NCBI RefSeq assembly: GCF_004770895.1
Contig: NZ_RQHS01000018.1
Location: forward strand, 496,001-560,000
Length of the DNA stretch: 64,000 bases
Direction of reading: 5' to 3'
Source of the DNA: Leptospira dzoumogneensis
GTDB lineage: Bacteria > Spirochaetota > Leptospiria > Leptospirales > Leptospiraceae
Below are positions 41,215 to 50,884 of the stretch, piece by piece (positions within the stretch are counted from its first letter, which is position 1; every line of letters starts with the position of its first letter). A program made the position numbers and the translations under genes. The notes under the pieces are model-generated. The model was given only the letters and a program-made list of their open reading frames with translations. It had not been told where the DNA came from and did not search any database.

Positions 41215-41745
41215 ATGTGGCAAAAATTACAACCTAGGGAAAAACTTTTATTAGTCATCGCTGCGGGACTTATTTTGGTCCTGCTGATATTCTTGGTAGT
41301 CCGTAAAATTTACAGGCTCAGAACCGATCTTTCCGAAACGGTAAATAATACACCTGGACTCGTTGCACAATTGGACAAAACGATCTCAGATTATTTATTT
41401 TTCAGATCCCTGGAGAATGTGAACACGGGCGAGAACGATCAGAGTGCGTTTGCGGCAAAGCTGGAAAGGATCTTTTCAGATAATGGAGTAAAGGATAGAA
41501 TTTCCACAATGAGGCCTATCCCTGCAAAAGCGATCGACAAAGGAAAATACCAGGTAATCGTTTTCGAGGTGAATTTAAGAGGTGTTCCTCTGGAAAACGT
41601 TATGTCCGTATTATATGATATAGATAAGGGCAATAAGGTAAATGCAAGAGTGGAATATTTCCAAACCAATAAACCTTACCAAGACAAAAATACCTACGAC
41701 GTGAACATGAAAATTGCGGCCTATAGTGTCGCTCCCGGAAAATAA
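41215..41745 (+). CDS. gspM: Type II secretion system protein GspM-like
   Basis: A 176-residue protein with a short cytoplasmic N-terminus (MWQKLQPREKLLL), one membrane span at about 12-29, and a periplasmic ferredoxin-like domain (KYQVIVFEVNLRGVPLENVM). The size and position after gspL fit GspM, which stabilises GspL. Sequence conservation in this family is low, so the name relies on order and topology. Confidence 0.83.
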   Translation: MWQKLQPREKLLLVIAAGLILVLLIFLVVRKIYRLRTDLSETVNNTPGLVAQLDKTISDYLFFRSLENVNTGENDQSAFAAKLERIFSDNGVKDRISTMRPIPAKAIDKGKYQVIVFEVNLRGVPLENVMSVLYDIDKGNKVNARVEYFQTNKPYQDKNTYDVNMKIAAYSVAPGK

Positions 41746-41746
41746 G

Positions 41747-42694
41747 ATGGCTCGCGCAAAAAAGATAGAAATAGAAGAAGAGGAAGAACTAATCTCCAAC
41801 GAAGAAGAAGAATTTCTCACGATGGAATTGGAGGAGCTACCTCCGGAAGAAGAGGAAGATACTCCTAGATTCTCTCTCAAACAAAAACTCATATTGATCG
41901 GAAGCGGGACCAGTTCCTTCCTTCTATTTTTGATCCTATTATTCCCTTACGAAAATATAGTCCGACAATTCATGTCTTCCTCCGGACAACCAAGCAGCGT
42001 ATTTTTTAACGAATTATCAGTTTCAGTTCTGCTCGGAAAAGTTTCCGTAAAATCAATGGAGATCATGGGCCAAACATTTAAGATCAGGTCTAAGGATGCT
42101 CAGATCAAGGCAGGACTTTTTTCCTTATTAAGAAAAAAAGTAAACGGAGATTTCGAAATTGAAGAATTGGAACTAGACTACGACGGCCAAACCCTTGGAA
42201 ACATAGGGGAGTTAGAAGGCCACTTACAGTTGGATTCTTTGTCGGTCCCGGCCAGCAGATTCGGCGGAGCATTCTCCCTCAAAATGCCGGAAGGAAAATT
42301 CGGATCCTTTCCGAACCTTCCTGAAATTCCTTTTATAGGAAAAATAGAGAACTTTTTCATCAATAAGATACTCATCACTTCCAGAATCGACCAAGGAATG
42401 GTAGAGTTCGAAGAATTTATCATAGATACATCCGTTGCAAGATTGGATCTTCACGGAAACTTGAGACTTTCGGATTCACTTCCCAGTTCTCAATTGAACT
42501 TAAGAGTTTGTTTCGAGTTAGAAAGAAATTTTGCCTCTGCTGCAGAAAACCAGATCATTGTAGGTGCATTGGATCTTTTAGAAAAGGGCGGAAGTGGAAA
42601 ATGTATCCCGATCACCGGAACTTTCCAAAGACCTGAATTTAAGATCCCAGGCTTAAACGCTCCGGCAGGTTTACCTGGTAGCCCAGCTCCTTAA
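41747..42694 (+). CDS. gspN: Type II secretion system protein GspN-like
   Basis: A 315-residue protein with a strongly acidic cytoplasmic N-terminus (residues 7-39, mainly Glu), a membrane span at about 48-68, and a periplasmic part with KVSVKSMEIMGQTFKIRSKD and LDSLSVPASRFGGAFSLKMP, resembling GspN/AsmA-like repeats. The ATG at 41747, two bases after the gspM stop, was preferred over an upstream in-frame ATG inside gspM. Last gene of the operon. Confidence 0.8.
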   Translation: MARAKKIEIEEEEELISNEEEEFLTMELEELPPEEEEDTPRFSLKQKLILIGSGTSSFLLFLILLFPYENIVRQFMSSSGQPSSVFFNELSVSVLLGKVSVKSMEIMGQTFKIRSKDAQIKAGLFSLLRKKVNGDFEIEELELDYDGQTLGNIGELEGHLQLDSLSVPASRFGGAFSLKMPEGKFGSFPNLPEIPFIGKIENFFINKILITSRIDQGMVEFEEFIIDTSVARLDLHGNLRLSDSLPSSQLNLRVCFELERNFASAAENQIIVGALDLLEKGGSGKCIPITGTFQRPEFKIPGLNAPAGLPGSPAP

Positions 42695-42786
42695 AGAATA
42701 TACATTTTAGAAATTTCTAAATTTTTCTCAGGCCAAGCCAATTCCGCCAAAATCCGCAAGAGTAGGGGGTAGGGATCTAAGGCATA

Positions 42787-42821
42787 AAAAAACCTCAGAT
42801 GTAAAACACCTGAGGTTTTTT
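42787..42821. terminator. Bidirectional terminator between gspN and nrdJ
   Basis: Perfect 12-bp stem AAAAAACCTCAG (42787-42798) and CTGAGGTTTTTT (42810-42821), with an 11-nt loop. It has a T-run on each strand, so it can end both the gsp operon and the convergent nrdJ. Confidence 0.9.
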
Positions 42822-42851
42822 ATTATCCGAGAGAACTCTTGGTCTATTAGA

Positions 42852-45800
42852 TCAAGAGCATCCAGTAGTCGCCCCGCAGGACATACATTTCAAACAAGAA
42901 CCGTTTCTTACCATCTCGAAAGATCCACATTCTGTACAGGAATCTCCAGTATAACCTTTGATCCTTGCCATTTTGATCTCTTCCATAAGAGCAATCCCTG
43001 AAGTAGGCTTCTCCTTGATCATCATCTGAGAATAGGAAATTGTTTCCGGCTCGGAAGCAGGAGCAGTTTCCACTACCGCAGAAGCTGTAGGTTGCGAAAC
43101 AGGCGCCTTAGGCTGGATGGACTCAGAAGATTTTCTGGATCCGATCTCGTCTCCTCTAAGATCTTCCGGTGCTACTTGACCAAGATCATATCTTCCGAGG
43201 TAGGTGATTGCCAATTCTCTGAAGATGAAATCGATTACGGAAGTACTCATTTTGATATGTTTGTTTCCGGTTACGATACCATTCGGCTCGAATTTGAAGA
43301 ATGTGAATGCGTCCACAAACTCTTCTAATGGAACCCCATGTTGTAGACCTAAAGATACTGAAATCGCGAATGCATTCATCAAACTTCTGAATGCTGCGCC
43401 TTCTTTGTGCATATCCACGAAGATCTCTCCGAGTTGTCCGTCTTCGTATTCACCGGTTCTTAAATAAACTTTGTGACCGCCAACGACCGCTTTTTGAGTA
43501 TAACCGGCTCTTCTGTTAGGAAGTTTACGTCTATGAGAGATATACTTATAAACGATCTTTTCCGCAAACTGAGAAGGATCTTTAGCAACTGCAGCTTCTG
43601 CGATCTCTTCTTGTTCCTCTAACTCGATTCCGTTTAGAAGTTCGAGAACAGAGTTCAAAGGTTGAGAAAGTTTAGATCCGTCGCGGTACAGAGCATTCGC
43701 TTTTACCATCATCTTCCAAGAGATATAGTAAGCGTTTTTAATATCTTCGATCGTTGCATCTTCCGGAAGGTTGATCGTCTTGGAGATCGCACCGCTGATA
43801 AAAGGCTGAGCAGCAGCCATAGTGCGGATATGGGACTCATAGGAAAGATAACGTTTTCCGTATTTACCGCACTTGTTCGCACAATCGAATACAGGATAAT
43901 CTTTCTCTTTTAAGTAAGGAGCGTTCTCGATGGTCATTGTTCCACAAACATAATCGTTTGCTTTATTGATCTCATCTTTAGAGAAACCTAAATGCTCGAG
44001 AAGATTGAATGTGAAAGAATCGTAAGTTTCTTTTGCAATACCAAGGTTCTTTTGTAAGAAATTCTCACCTAAGTTGAACTTATTGAATGCAAAATTGATA
44101 TCGAACGCGTAAGGAAGAGAAGATTCTACTTTTTCCAAGATCTCATTCGTGAAACCTTTCTCTTTCAGGCTTTGGGTATTGATTACAGGAGCTCCGTTTA
44201 AGGTAGCATGTCCCTTACAATAGTTTACGATAGATTCAATCTCGGACGGGGAGTATCCCAATTTGCGAAGAGCCAAAGGAACGGATTGGTTGATAATTTT
44301 AAAATAACCGCCACCCGCTAATTTTTTGAATTTCACTAACGCGAAATCAGGCTCGATACCGGTAGTATCACAATCCATTACAAGACCGATGGTCCCGGTA
44401 GGAGCAATCACTGTAACTTGTGCGTTTCTATATCCGTGAGCTTCTCCCAAAGAAACCGCTTTGTCAGAATCTTCCTGAGCAGCTTTTAAAAGGTAAGAAG
44501 GGCAGTATGCAGGATCAATTCCTACAGGAGTGATAGTCAGACCTTCGTAATCTTCGGAAGGAACATTATAGGCCGCTCTCTTATGGTTTCTTAGAACTCT
44601 AAGCATATGCTTTTTGTTCTTCTCATAACCAGGGAATGGTCCGAGTTCCTTCGACATTTCCGCAGAAGTAGCATAAGCAGTCATATGCATAACGGAAGTG
44701 ATTGCACCGGTGATCGCCATTGCTTCTTTAGAATCATAAGGAATTCCCATGATCATCAATGCAGAACCAAGGTTTGCATATCCTAATCCAAGAGTTCTGA
44801 ACTTATAAGAAAGTTCTGCGATCTCTCTGGAAGGGAATTGAGCCATAGTCACAGAGATCTCAAGGATGATTGTCCAGAGACGGCAAAGATAACGGAAACT
44901 TTCTACATCAAAAACCAGAGTTTCAGGATCTACAAATTTCTGTAAGTTCGCAGAAGCCAGGTTACATGCAGTATTGTCCAAGAACATATACTCTGAACAT
45001 GGGTTGGAAGCATTGATGTTTCCGTCTTCAGGACAAGTATGCCATTCATTGATGGTAGTATGATACTGAGTTCCAGGGTCCGCAGAAGACCAAGCTGCAA
45101 AAGAAATTCTGTCCCAAAGATCTCTTGCTCTGATGGTTTTTGCAGGTTTAGCGGCCCTTTTTTCTTTGAGAGCTTTTTCTTTTTCGGTTCTATTATATAA
45201 ATGCCAAGGAAGATCTTGTTCTACAGCATTCATGAACTCATTCGGAAGACGAACCGAGTTATTGCTGTTCTGTCCGGAAACAGTATTATATGCTTCTGAT
45301 TGCCAGTCGGTGGTCAATTCTTCGAAAATAAGTTCTTTATAACCTTGTCTCGCAAGATCGATCACTCTCTTGATATAATTATCAGGGATTAAAACTTTCT
45401 TAGCTTCTACGATCGCCCTTTTAAGAGCGGAGTTCTTTTTAGGTTCGAAACGATCCTCTCCCTCCATCTCGTAACAAGCTTTCATGATCGCATTTAGATG
45501 TCTGTTGTTCAGAATGGATCCGGTCACAAGAGAAGCTACTTTTTTCTCTTCTTCTACTTTCCAATCTACGAAACGATCTATATCCGGATGATCTACATCC
45601 AAACATACCATTTTAGCAGCACGACGAGTGGTTCCACCGGATTTGATCGCGCCTGCAGCACGGTCTCCGATCTTCAAGAAACTCATTAAACCGGAACTTT
45701 TTCCACCACCGGAAAGGGATTCGTTTTCCGCCCTCAGGTTGGAGAAGTTGGTTCCGGTTCCGGAACCGTATTTGAATAGGCGAGCCTCACGGACCCAAAG

Positions 45801-46448
45801 ATCCATGATACCACCTTCATTCACTAAATCATCATCCACACTTTGGATAAAACATGCATGAGGTTGTGGATGTTCATATGCGGAAGAAGATTTTACCAAT
45901 TTTCCACTGGTAGGATCCACATAAAAATGTCCTTGGGACTTACCGTCGATCCCGTACGCCCAATGTAATCCAGTATTGAACCATTGAGGGGAGTTAGGAG
46001 CCGCCATTTGAGAAGCCAGCATGAAAGAGACTTCTTCATAGAAAGTTTTAGCACTTTCTTCGTCTGAAAAATAACCGTATTTATATCCCCAATAGGTCCA
46101 GCAGCCCGCTAAACGATGGAAAACTTCCTGTGCAGAAGCCTCTCCACCAAAACGATCTTCCGCTTTTAAAGAAGAAAGTTTTTCAGTGTCCGGTTCAGAG
46201 CGCTGTAACCATTCTGGAATGCCTTTTTCATCTACTTTTTTTAAGTATTTTGGCACTCCTTTGCGTCTGAAATACTTCTGGGCAAGAATATCTACTGCAA
46301 CTTGAGACCACTGGTCTGGAACAAGAATGTCCTTAGCTTCGAAAACAACGGATCCGTCAGGGTTAGAGATCTTAGAATTCCTCTTAACCCAGTTTAGGTC
46401 CTTAGAAAATCCCTTCTCGGGTGAAGTGAAATGTTTATTTAGCTTCAT
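42852..46448 (-). CDS. nrdJ: Adenosylcobalamin-dependent (class II) ribonucleoside-diphosphate reductase
   Basis: A 1198-residue enzyme making deoxyribonucleotides with coenzyme B12 and no oxygen requirement. Seen: [14 protein letters not shown] and [14 protein letters not shown] (redox Cys), [37 protein letters not shown] (the NPCSE active-site loop), [18 protein letters not shown], and a C-terminal Cys tail [20 protein letters not shown]. The start was set at MKLNKHF because AAGGAG lies six bases upstream; an ATG nine codons earlier has no such site. The promoter is predicted at 46476-46503. Confidence 0.96.
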   Translation of the reverse strand: MKLNKHFTSPEKGFSKDLNWVKRNSKISNPDGSVVFEAKDILVPDQWSQVAVDILAQKYFRRKGVPKYLKKVDEKGIPEWLQRSEPDTEKLSSLKAEDRFGGEASAQEVFHRLAGCWTYWGYKYGYFSDEESAKTFYEEVSFMLASQMAAPNSPQWFNTGLHWAYGIDGKSQGHFYVDPTSGKLVKSSSAYEHPQPHACFIQSVDDDLVNEGGIMDLWVREARLFKYGSGTGTNFSNLRAENESLSGGGKSSGLMSFLKIGDRAAGAIKSGGTTRRAAKMVCLDVDHPDIDRFVDWKVEEEKKVASLVTGSILNNRHLNAIMKACYEMEGEDRFEPKKNSALKRAIVEAKKVLIPDNYIKRVIDLARQGYKELIFEELTTDWQSEAYNTVSGQNSNNSVRLPNEFMNAVEQDLPWHLYNRTEKEKALKEKRAAKPAKTIRARDLWDRISFAAWSSADPGTQYHTTINEWHTCPEDGNINASNPCSEYMFLDNTACNLASANLQKFVDPETLVFDVESFRYLCRLWTIILEISVTMAQFPSREIAELSYKFRTLGLGYANLGSALMIMGIPYDSKEAMAITGAITSVMHMTAYATSAEMSKELGPFPGYEKNKKHMLRVLRNHKRAAYNVPSEDYEGLTITPVGIDPAYCPSYLLKAAQEDSDKAVSLGEAHGYRNAQVTVIAPTGTIGLVMDCDTTGIEPDFALVKFKKLAGGGYFKIINQSVPLALRKLGYSPSEIESIVNYCKGHATLNGAPVINTQSLKEKGFTNEILEKVESSLPYAFDINFAFNKFNLGENFLQKNLGIAKETYDSFTFNLLEHLGFSKDEINKANDYVCGTMTIENAPYLKEKDYPVFDCANKCGKYGKRYLSYESHIRTMAAAQPFISGAISKTINLPEDATIEDIKNAYYISWKMMVKANALYRDGSKLSQPLNSVLELLNGIELEEQEEIAEAAVAKDPSQFAEKIVYKYISHRRKLPNRRAGYTQKAVVGGHKVYLRTGEYEDGQLGEIFVDMHKEGAAFRSLMNAFAISVSLGLQHGVPLEEFVDAFTFFKFEPNGIVTGNKHIKMSTSVIDFIFRELAITYLGRYDLGQVAPEDLRGDEIGSRKSSESIQPKAPVSQPTASAVVETAPASEPETISYSQMMIKEKPTSGIALMEEIKMARIKGYTGDSCTECGSFEMVRNGSCLKCMSCGATTGCS

Positions 46449-46475
46449 AGCATTCTCCTTATGAAACTCCGGCAA

Positions 46476-46503
46476 AATATAGTGCGTTTTTGGATTATGT
46501 CAC
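46476..46503 (-). promoter_or_regulatory. nrdJ: Predicted sigma-70-type promoter of nrdJ
   Basis: Read on the minus strand: GTGACA (-35, 46503-46498), 16-bp spacer, TATATT (-10, 46481-46476), giving a short leader before AAGGAG and the nrdJ ATG. The -35 and -10 each differ from consensus at one position. No cobalamin riboswitch was seen in the 216-bp upstream region. Confidence 0.5.
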
Positions 46504-46660
46504 GCTACTATAGCTTTCAAATTTTCCCATAGTACTTTTTCCAAAAGCTGTTCGGTTTTCGCCGGAAAATTGTATGTAGATCCGATCAGAAAATACCTAT
46601 GTCTCGAAGATTTTTCATTGCCAGCCTGCCTCATTTCTAAAAACTGGATTCTGCTACCAG

Positions 46661-46740
<80 letters not shown>

Positions 46741-46887
46741 ATCTTTTCCTTTCCTTCCAATCTTACCAAATTTCGGTATATTTACGATCTTATTAATAGA
46801 CCCCGTAGATCCACATTTGTTTAGTCTTTTTAATAGAATTCTCGTTATTTTTAGAAAAATCTAAATAGGAAGGGGAAGGGGACAGGA

Positions 46888-47116
46888 GCACTCACGCAGA
46901 GGCTTCTTACATGATTTCCAAACTCTCTCTGCGGCTTCGCGTCTCTGCGTGAGTCAAAAATTGAAATAGCTACAAATTTGCACGCAGAGGCCCAAAGTCG
47001 CGGAGAAGAAGTCTATAAATCGTGTAAAAGAAAACTCTGTGTGCTCCGTGTTCTCGGTGCGAAACTTTTAAACCTTTTTGGGTTCACACAGAGACACAAA
47101 GTCACGGAGTTTTTTA
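46888..47116. repeat. Cluster of CACGCAGAG-type palindromic repeats
   Basis: Several copies of one repeat family fill the gap between tRNA-Asn and the first cassette. Unit 1: CTCACGCAGAGGCTTC (46891-46906) facing CTCTCTGCGGCTTCGCG continuing to CTGCGTGAGT (46924-46954). Unit 2: CACGCAGAGGCCCAAAGTCG (46981 on) facing ACTCTGTGTGCTCCGTG (47034-47050). Unit 3: TTCACACAGAGACACAAAG (47093-47111) then TCACGGAG. The right arm of unit 1 nearly repeats that at 2906-2935. No ORF was recognised here. The function is unknown; mobile or structural RNA/DNA elements are possible. Confidence 0.7.
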
Positions 47117-47144
47117 TATAACAACGGATAGAATATAAAGATTT

Positions 47145-47158
47145 CCCTTATATAAGGG
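47145..47158. promoter_or_regulatory. Perfect 14-bp palindrome upstream of the first cassette
   Basis: CCCTTATATAAGGG is a perfect palindrome 55 bp upstream of the predicted -35 of the first cassette. It could be an operator. No identical site occurs before the second cassette, so shared regulation through it is not supported. Confidence 0.3.
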
Positions 47159-47213
47159 TCTGATAAGAATTTTTCCGTTCATCATACCTAGATACACTTT
47201 CATCCCAAACTCA

Positions 47214-47242
47214 TTGCATAGGGTCCGGAAACCTAGTATTTT
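47214..47242 (+). promoter_or_regulatory. Predicted promoter of the first cassette (leaderless layout)
   Basis: TTGCAT (47214-47219), 17-bp spacer, TATTTT (47237-47242), then 7 bp to the ATG at 47250. There is no Shine-Dalgarno before this ATG, so the transcript is probably leaderless. The second cassette has the same layout. Confidence 0.55.
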
Positions 47243-47249
47243 CCTTCCT

Positions 47250-47801
47250 ATGTCATTTAAGAAAATAACCATCCTGGTTTCATCAATTCTTATCGCAGGT
47301 GTTTTACTCTTATTATTGGTACCTTCTTCTTCCAAGAATGCTGCCGTTTCTAATTCCGGGAAAAATGTTTTTTCCGAAGGTTTGTCTTCATTCTCAAATA
47401 TACTCAGCCTCGGCTCCTTCTCCTCATCCAATGATGAAGAAGGACTTATACCTGCTTCTCTCTTAAGAAATGAAACTCCTGACAATCTATACTGGGTTGC
47501 CGTAGCAACTCCAAGAGATGCCGCAGAAATGAAAGCCCAAAATGAGCTAAGAGAAGATTGGGCGGCTCTTTACGGAAAGATTTACTCCAATAAGGCGACT
47601 CGAAAAGAGATAGATGAGTATTTTACGGCTCAAATCAAACTACATGAAGATCAATTAGAATTATTGAAGATCATGGAGGATCGTTATCCGGAACGTTTGA
47701 ACGACGATTCGAGAAGAATGATCCTGGCCGGCAAGGAACTATATGCTAAAAAGTTAAAAAACGTAAAAGATGAATATGAAAAACACATAAACCAAAAATA
47801 G
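47250..47801 (+). CDS. Cassette 1 small membrane-anchored helical protein, function unknown
   Basis: A 183-residue protein, not matched to a known family. It has an N-terminal membrane anchor (residues 5-23, ITILVSSILIAGVLLLLLV), a Ser-rich linker (about 25-60), and a conserved helical domain with TPDNLYWVAVATPRDAAEMK, TRKEIDEYFTAQIKLHEDQL, ELLKIMEDRYPERLNDDSRR and MILAGKELYAKKLKN. The paralogue at 52603 shares almost the whole domain. The ATG at 47250 matches the promoter layout; the in-frame TTG at 47214 is the -35 itself. It lies 14 bp before the M19-like enzyme gene. The topology and helical repeats recall membrane-anchored foldases of exported enzymes; this is a guess. Confidence 0.75.
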   Translation: MSFKKITILVSSILIAGVLLLLLVPSSSKNAAVSNSGKNVFSEGLSSFSNILSLGSFSSSNDEEGLIPASLLRNETPDNLYWVAVATPRDAAEMKAQNELREDWAALYGKIYSNKATRKEIDEYFTAQIKLHEDQLELLKIMEDRYPERLNDDSRRMILAGKELYAKKLKNVKDEYEKHINQK

Positions 47802-47815
47802 ATTTGGAGAGAATT

Positions 47816-50035
47816 ATGAATTATCGGTCAATACGAAGGTCCGTATTCGGCTTCGTAGTATGTACGATGTTTTTCGCAGGAAGTGTATCCGTATTTGCGG
47901 ATCCTTATTGGGGAACATTCAAAAAGGATAGCTGTACGTCGATTTTCCCTGGCAAACGCCAGTATTCAGCAATCCTTTACGGGATCCCTTCGGGCCAAAG
48001 CTGGGAAACTACCTGTGCAAATATGGGAGCAACCATTAACGGCCAAGTATTTACTAAGCCTAGTCGTTGTAAGAACACCGGTTTAAATATGTGGGGAGAA
48101 TTCGATGTACTAGACGACTCCTGCGAAGCAAACTGGTCTGCAACAGATGACGGCGGAGCATATAACTGGACTCATAAGAATGACGGCTGCCAGACTTCTG
48201 GAACTTACGCGGGTAAAAGAAAATATTCTTCCCGTATTTGGAACGTAGTAGGTATCACCTGGGAAGCTGCATGTGCTCAATTGCCCATCACAATCGCAGG
48301 TAAAACTTATACAACTCCTACAAAATGTGTGAATACCGGTACCACTGGAATGTGGGGAGAATGGTATGTTGCAGATTCAAGTTGTGAGTCCGCTCCAAAA
48401 GCGTATGCAAGAGGTGCCCAGGATTCTCTCAAAAGAACAGGAACTCTTTCAGGTTATGTGGATCTTCATACTCACCCAATGGCTCACCTAGGTTTCGGAG
48501 GAGTAATCTTCCATGGTGCTCCTTATGGAGAACCGGCAACTGCGCTCGCAGATTGCCCTAGTATGTCTAACGAAGGCCACTCTGCAGGACACTCCAGAGT
48601 AGAAGCGATCGTTCAAGATGATATTATCGGAGCTCTACTTTCTACGGCAAAACATGATAATAGAGGATACGCAAGTTTCCCTTATTGGCCCGCAAACAAT
48701 AGCTACACTCACCAAACAATGTATTATGAGTGGATCAAACGTGCCTATGAAGGCGGCCTACGAACTATGGTTGTTCTTGCCGTGAACGGTGATTATATGT
48801 TCGGAGCAACAGACAACGGTCTTCCGGATATTATCAAAGGTATCGCTATTGCAACTGATCCAGTTTATGATCTAAACGACATGAACACTTTACGTCGCCA
48901 GACCCAAGCAGTATACGATATGCAAACTTGGATCGATCAGAAAAGCGGTGGAGCGGGACTCGGATGGTTCCGTATAGTAAAATCTCCTTCGGAAGCACAA
49001 AGTGTGATCGCTGCAGGTAAATTAGCAGTAGTTTTAGGTGCGGAAGTAGATTACCTAGTAGATTGTACTACCACAACTTGTACGGATTCAATGATCACCC
49101 AAGGTGTCCAAGCAATGTATGACGCAGGTTTACGTTATATATTCCCGATCCACTTGAAAACAAACGGATTCGGTGGAGCTGGTCTCTATAATATCCTGGG
49201 AAGCGGGACAAAGTATGACTGTAAACATTACGGACAAGATTGTAACGTAGCAGGTTTAACTTCTTACGGACCTAAGATCATGAAAGCGCTAATGCAAAAG
49301 GGGATGATCATCGATGTGGGTCACATGTCCGCAAGATCCTTGGAAGGAGCTTTAACTTACGCAGAGCAACAATCTTATCCAGGTATCGTTACCGGTCACA
49401 CAGGTGTATATGATATGGCGAATAAAGGAAATCGTCATGAGGCAAATCCAACAGGAGCAGCTCTGAAACGTATCATCGCATTAGGTGGAATGATCGGACT
49501 GATCCCAGGACAAGGAAACTTGGACGAAGTAGGTGAGTGGAGACAGAACTCCGACGGTTCTTATATCTCTCACGCCTGTGGGGGAACCACCCAGACATTT
49601 GCACAATCCTATCAGTATCTTAGAAATCTGATCGGAGACCAAGCATATGACGGAAGAATTTCAGTCGGAACCGACTTTAACGGATTCGCTCATATGCCTG
49701 GACCTCGTTATGGAACTCGTGCATGTCCAGGAGGAGTGTCTACAATCACTCAACCTGATTCCGCTAAAGTAGGATATCCATTTGCTCCGGATGCTTCCAT
49801 TAGAAAAGCTGCAACTCTTTCAGCTTTACCTTCTCTTGGAAAATATACTTTCGGGAACAGGACATTCGACTTCAATACGGAAGGTGCGGCTCATATCGGA
49901 CTTATGCCTGACTTCTTCGAAGATTTAAGACAGCAAGGACTCAAACGTTCCGATCTGGAACCGGTGTATCGTTCCGCTGACTTCTTCGCTACTATGTGGC
50001 AAAATGCAGTCACAAGAGGTGCAAGTATCCAATAA
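47816..50035 (+). CDS. Cassette 1 exported M19/amidohydrolase-like protein with two four-Cys N-terminal repeats
   Basis: A 739-residue protein with signal peptide ending SVSVFA before D29. Two tandem repeats follow: Cys at 40, 67, 85, 103 and at 125, 153, 171, 190, each closing with GMWGEW or NMWGEF. The remainder looks like a metal-dependent TIM-barrel hydrolase near membrane dipeptidase (M19): H218 and H220 in VDLHTHP, E410 in VLGAEVDYL, H503 in DVGHMS, H528 in VTGHTGVYD, D620 in GTDFNGF, and the M19-like end GLKRSDLEPVYRSADFF. The first ligand pair is HxH where M19 has HxD. The ATG at 47816 follows GGAGAG. Substrate unknown. The paralogue at 53165 has the same length. Confidence 0.78.
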   Translation: MNYRSIRRSVFGFVVCTMFFAGSVSVFADPYWGTFKKDSCTSIFPGKRQYSAILYGIPSGQSWETTCANMGATINGQVFTKPSRCKNTGLNMWGEFDVLDDSCEANWSATDDGGAYNWTHKNDGCQTSGTYAGKRKYSSRIWNVVGITWEAACAQLPITIAGKTYTTPTKCVNTGTTGMWGEWYVADSSCESAPKAYARGAQDSLKRTGTLSGYVDLHTHPMAHLGFGGVIFHGAPYGEPATALADCPSMSNEGHSAGHSRVEAIVQDDIIGALLSTAKHDNRGYASFPYWPANNSYTHQTMYYEWIKRAYEGGLRTMVVLAVNGDYMFGATDNGLPDIIKGIAIATDPVYDLNDMNTLRRQTQAVYDMQTWIDQKSGGAGLGWFRIVKSPSEAQSVIAAGKLAVVLGAEVDYLVDCTTTTCTDSMITQGVQAMYDAGLRYIFPIHLKTNGFGGAGLYNILGSGTKYDCKHYGQDCNVAGLTSYGPKIMKALMQKGMIIDVGHMSARSLEGALTYAEQQSYPGIVTGHTGVYDMANKGNRHEANPTGAALKRIIALGGMIGLIPGQGNLDEVGEWRQNSDGSYISHACGGTTQTFAQSYQYLRNLIGDQAYDGRISVGTDFNGFAHMPGPRYGTRACPGGVSTITQPDSAKVGYPFAPDASIRKAATLSALPSLGKYTFGNRTFDFNTEGAAHIGLMPDFFEDLRQQGLKRSDLEPVYRSADFFATMWQNAVTRGASIQ

Positions 50036-50062
50036 AGAAATCTAACGAAATAGATTTTTCTT

Positions 50063-50092
50063 AAGCCCGCCTAACCCTGCGGGCTTTTTTTA
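50063..50092 (+). terminator. Rho-independent terminator after the cassette 1 enzyme gene
   Basis: Stem AAGCCCGC (50063-50070) / GCGGGCTT (50079-50086), 8-nt loop, followed by a T-run. It closes the first cassette; the regulator gene on the minus strand ends shortly after. Confidence 0.9.
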
Positions 50093-50143
50093 CTTACTTG
50101 AAAATTGGGGATTTTGCCGGCCTGCGAATGCGTTCCGAGTTTT

Positions 50144-50851
50144 TCAACCCAGCATATCTTTTAGAGTATTATAATTTGATCTGGACAGGGCAACTTCTGC
50201 GGAATCGCCTAGAAGGACTTTGAAATGATTTCCTTTTCCATGAAGTATCTTTTTTACTTCGGATAGATTGATAATAAAAGATCTATGAGAACGGAAGAAA
50301 TCCGAATTGAGTTCTGCCAGAACGGATTCCATTGTTTTACGGATCAGTTCTTTGCGGCCGGACTTAAGATGGATCTCGGTAAAATTACCGGATGCTTCTA
50401 AGTATAGAATGTCTTGAAAGCGGATCACTTCTATCATCCCATCTTTCTTTAAGGAGATACTATTCTTACGCATAGAATCCGCTTTAGAAGCCGAGGCAGA
50501 CTTCATACGATCTATTGCTGCAATAAATCTTTCTCTAGTGAATGGTTTTGCCACAAAATCCAATACTCCGAAATCAAATGCACTTACTGCATTTTGTTTA
50601 TCCGAAGAGATCACTATCGTATAGAATGAATCTTTTTCAGGAAGTTTTAGTATCTCATAACCTGATTGTCCTTTTAGATTGATATCCAAAAGTAGAAGGT
50701 CTATAGGATTTTCCTTTATACTATATAAAGCAGGAGTCAATTCATCGAATGTTTTGAGAGAGACTAGGCTTTTTCCGAATGCCTCTCTGCAATAATGCTG
50801 GATGGTCCTTGCCATCAGCTTATCATCCTCAACTAGAACCGCTCTCACCAT
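50144..50851 (-). CDS. LytTR-family response regulator
   Basis: A 235-residue DNA-binding regulator. Receiver domain with EDD at 8-10, phosphoacceptor D56 in LLLLDINLKG, and the conserved Lys in FVAKPFTRER. The C-terminal LytTR domain has RFQDILYLEASGNFTEIHLK, FFRSHRSFIINLSEVKKILH and VALSRSNYNTLKDML. It is 33 bp downstream of the histidine kinase gene and almost certainly its partner. It lies between the two duplicated cassettes and reads against them; control of those cassettes is plausible but not shown. Confidence 0.93.
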   Translation of the reverse strand: MVRAVLVEDDKLMARTIQHYCREAFGKSLVSLKTFDELTPALYSIKENPIDLLLLDINLKGQSGYEILKLPEKDSFYTIVISSDKQNAVSAFDFGVLDFVAKPFTRERFIAAIDRMKSASASKADSMRKNSISLKKDGMIEVIRFQDILYLEASGNFTEIHLKSGRKELIRKTMESVLAELNSDFFRSHRSFIINLSEVKKILHGKGNHFKVLLGDSAEVALSRSNYNTLKDMLG

Positions 50852-50884
50852 GCTTAGCGAGTTCTATAAAAAAATATCAGACGG

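Noticed and set aside
46888..47116. CRISPR array
   Set aside because: The repeats are inverted, irregular in length and not separated by uniform spacers.
47816..50035. Plain annotation as membrane dipeptidase
   Set aside because: The HxH ligand pair, large insertions and Cys repeats differ from known M19 dipeptidases, so only an M19/amidohydrolase-like call is supported.
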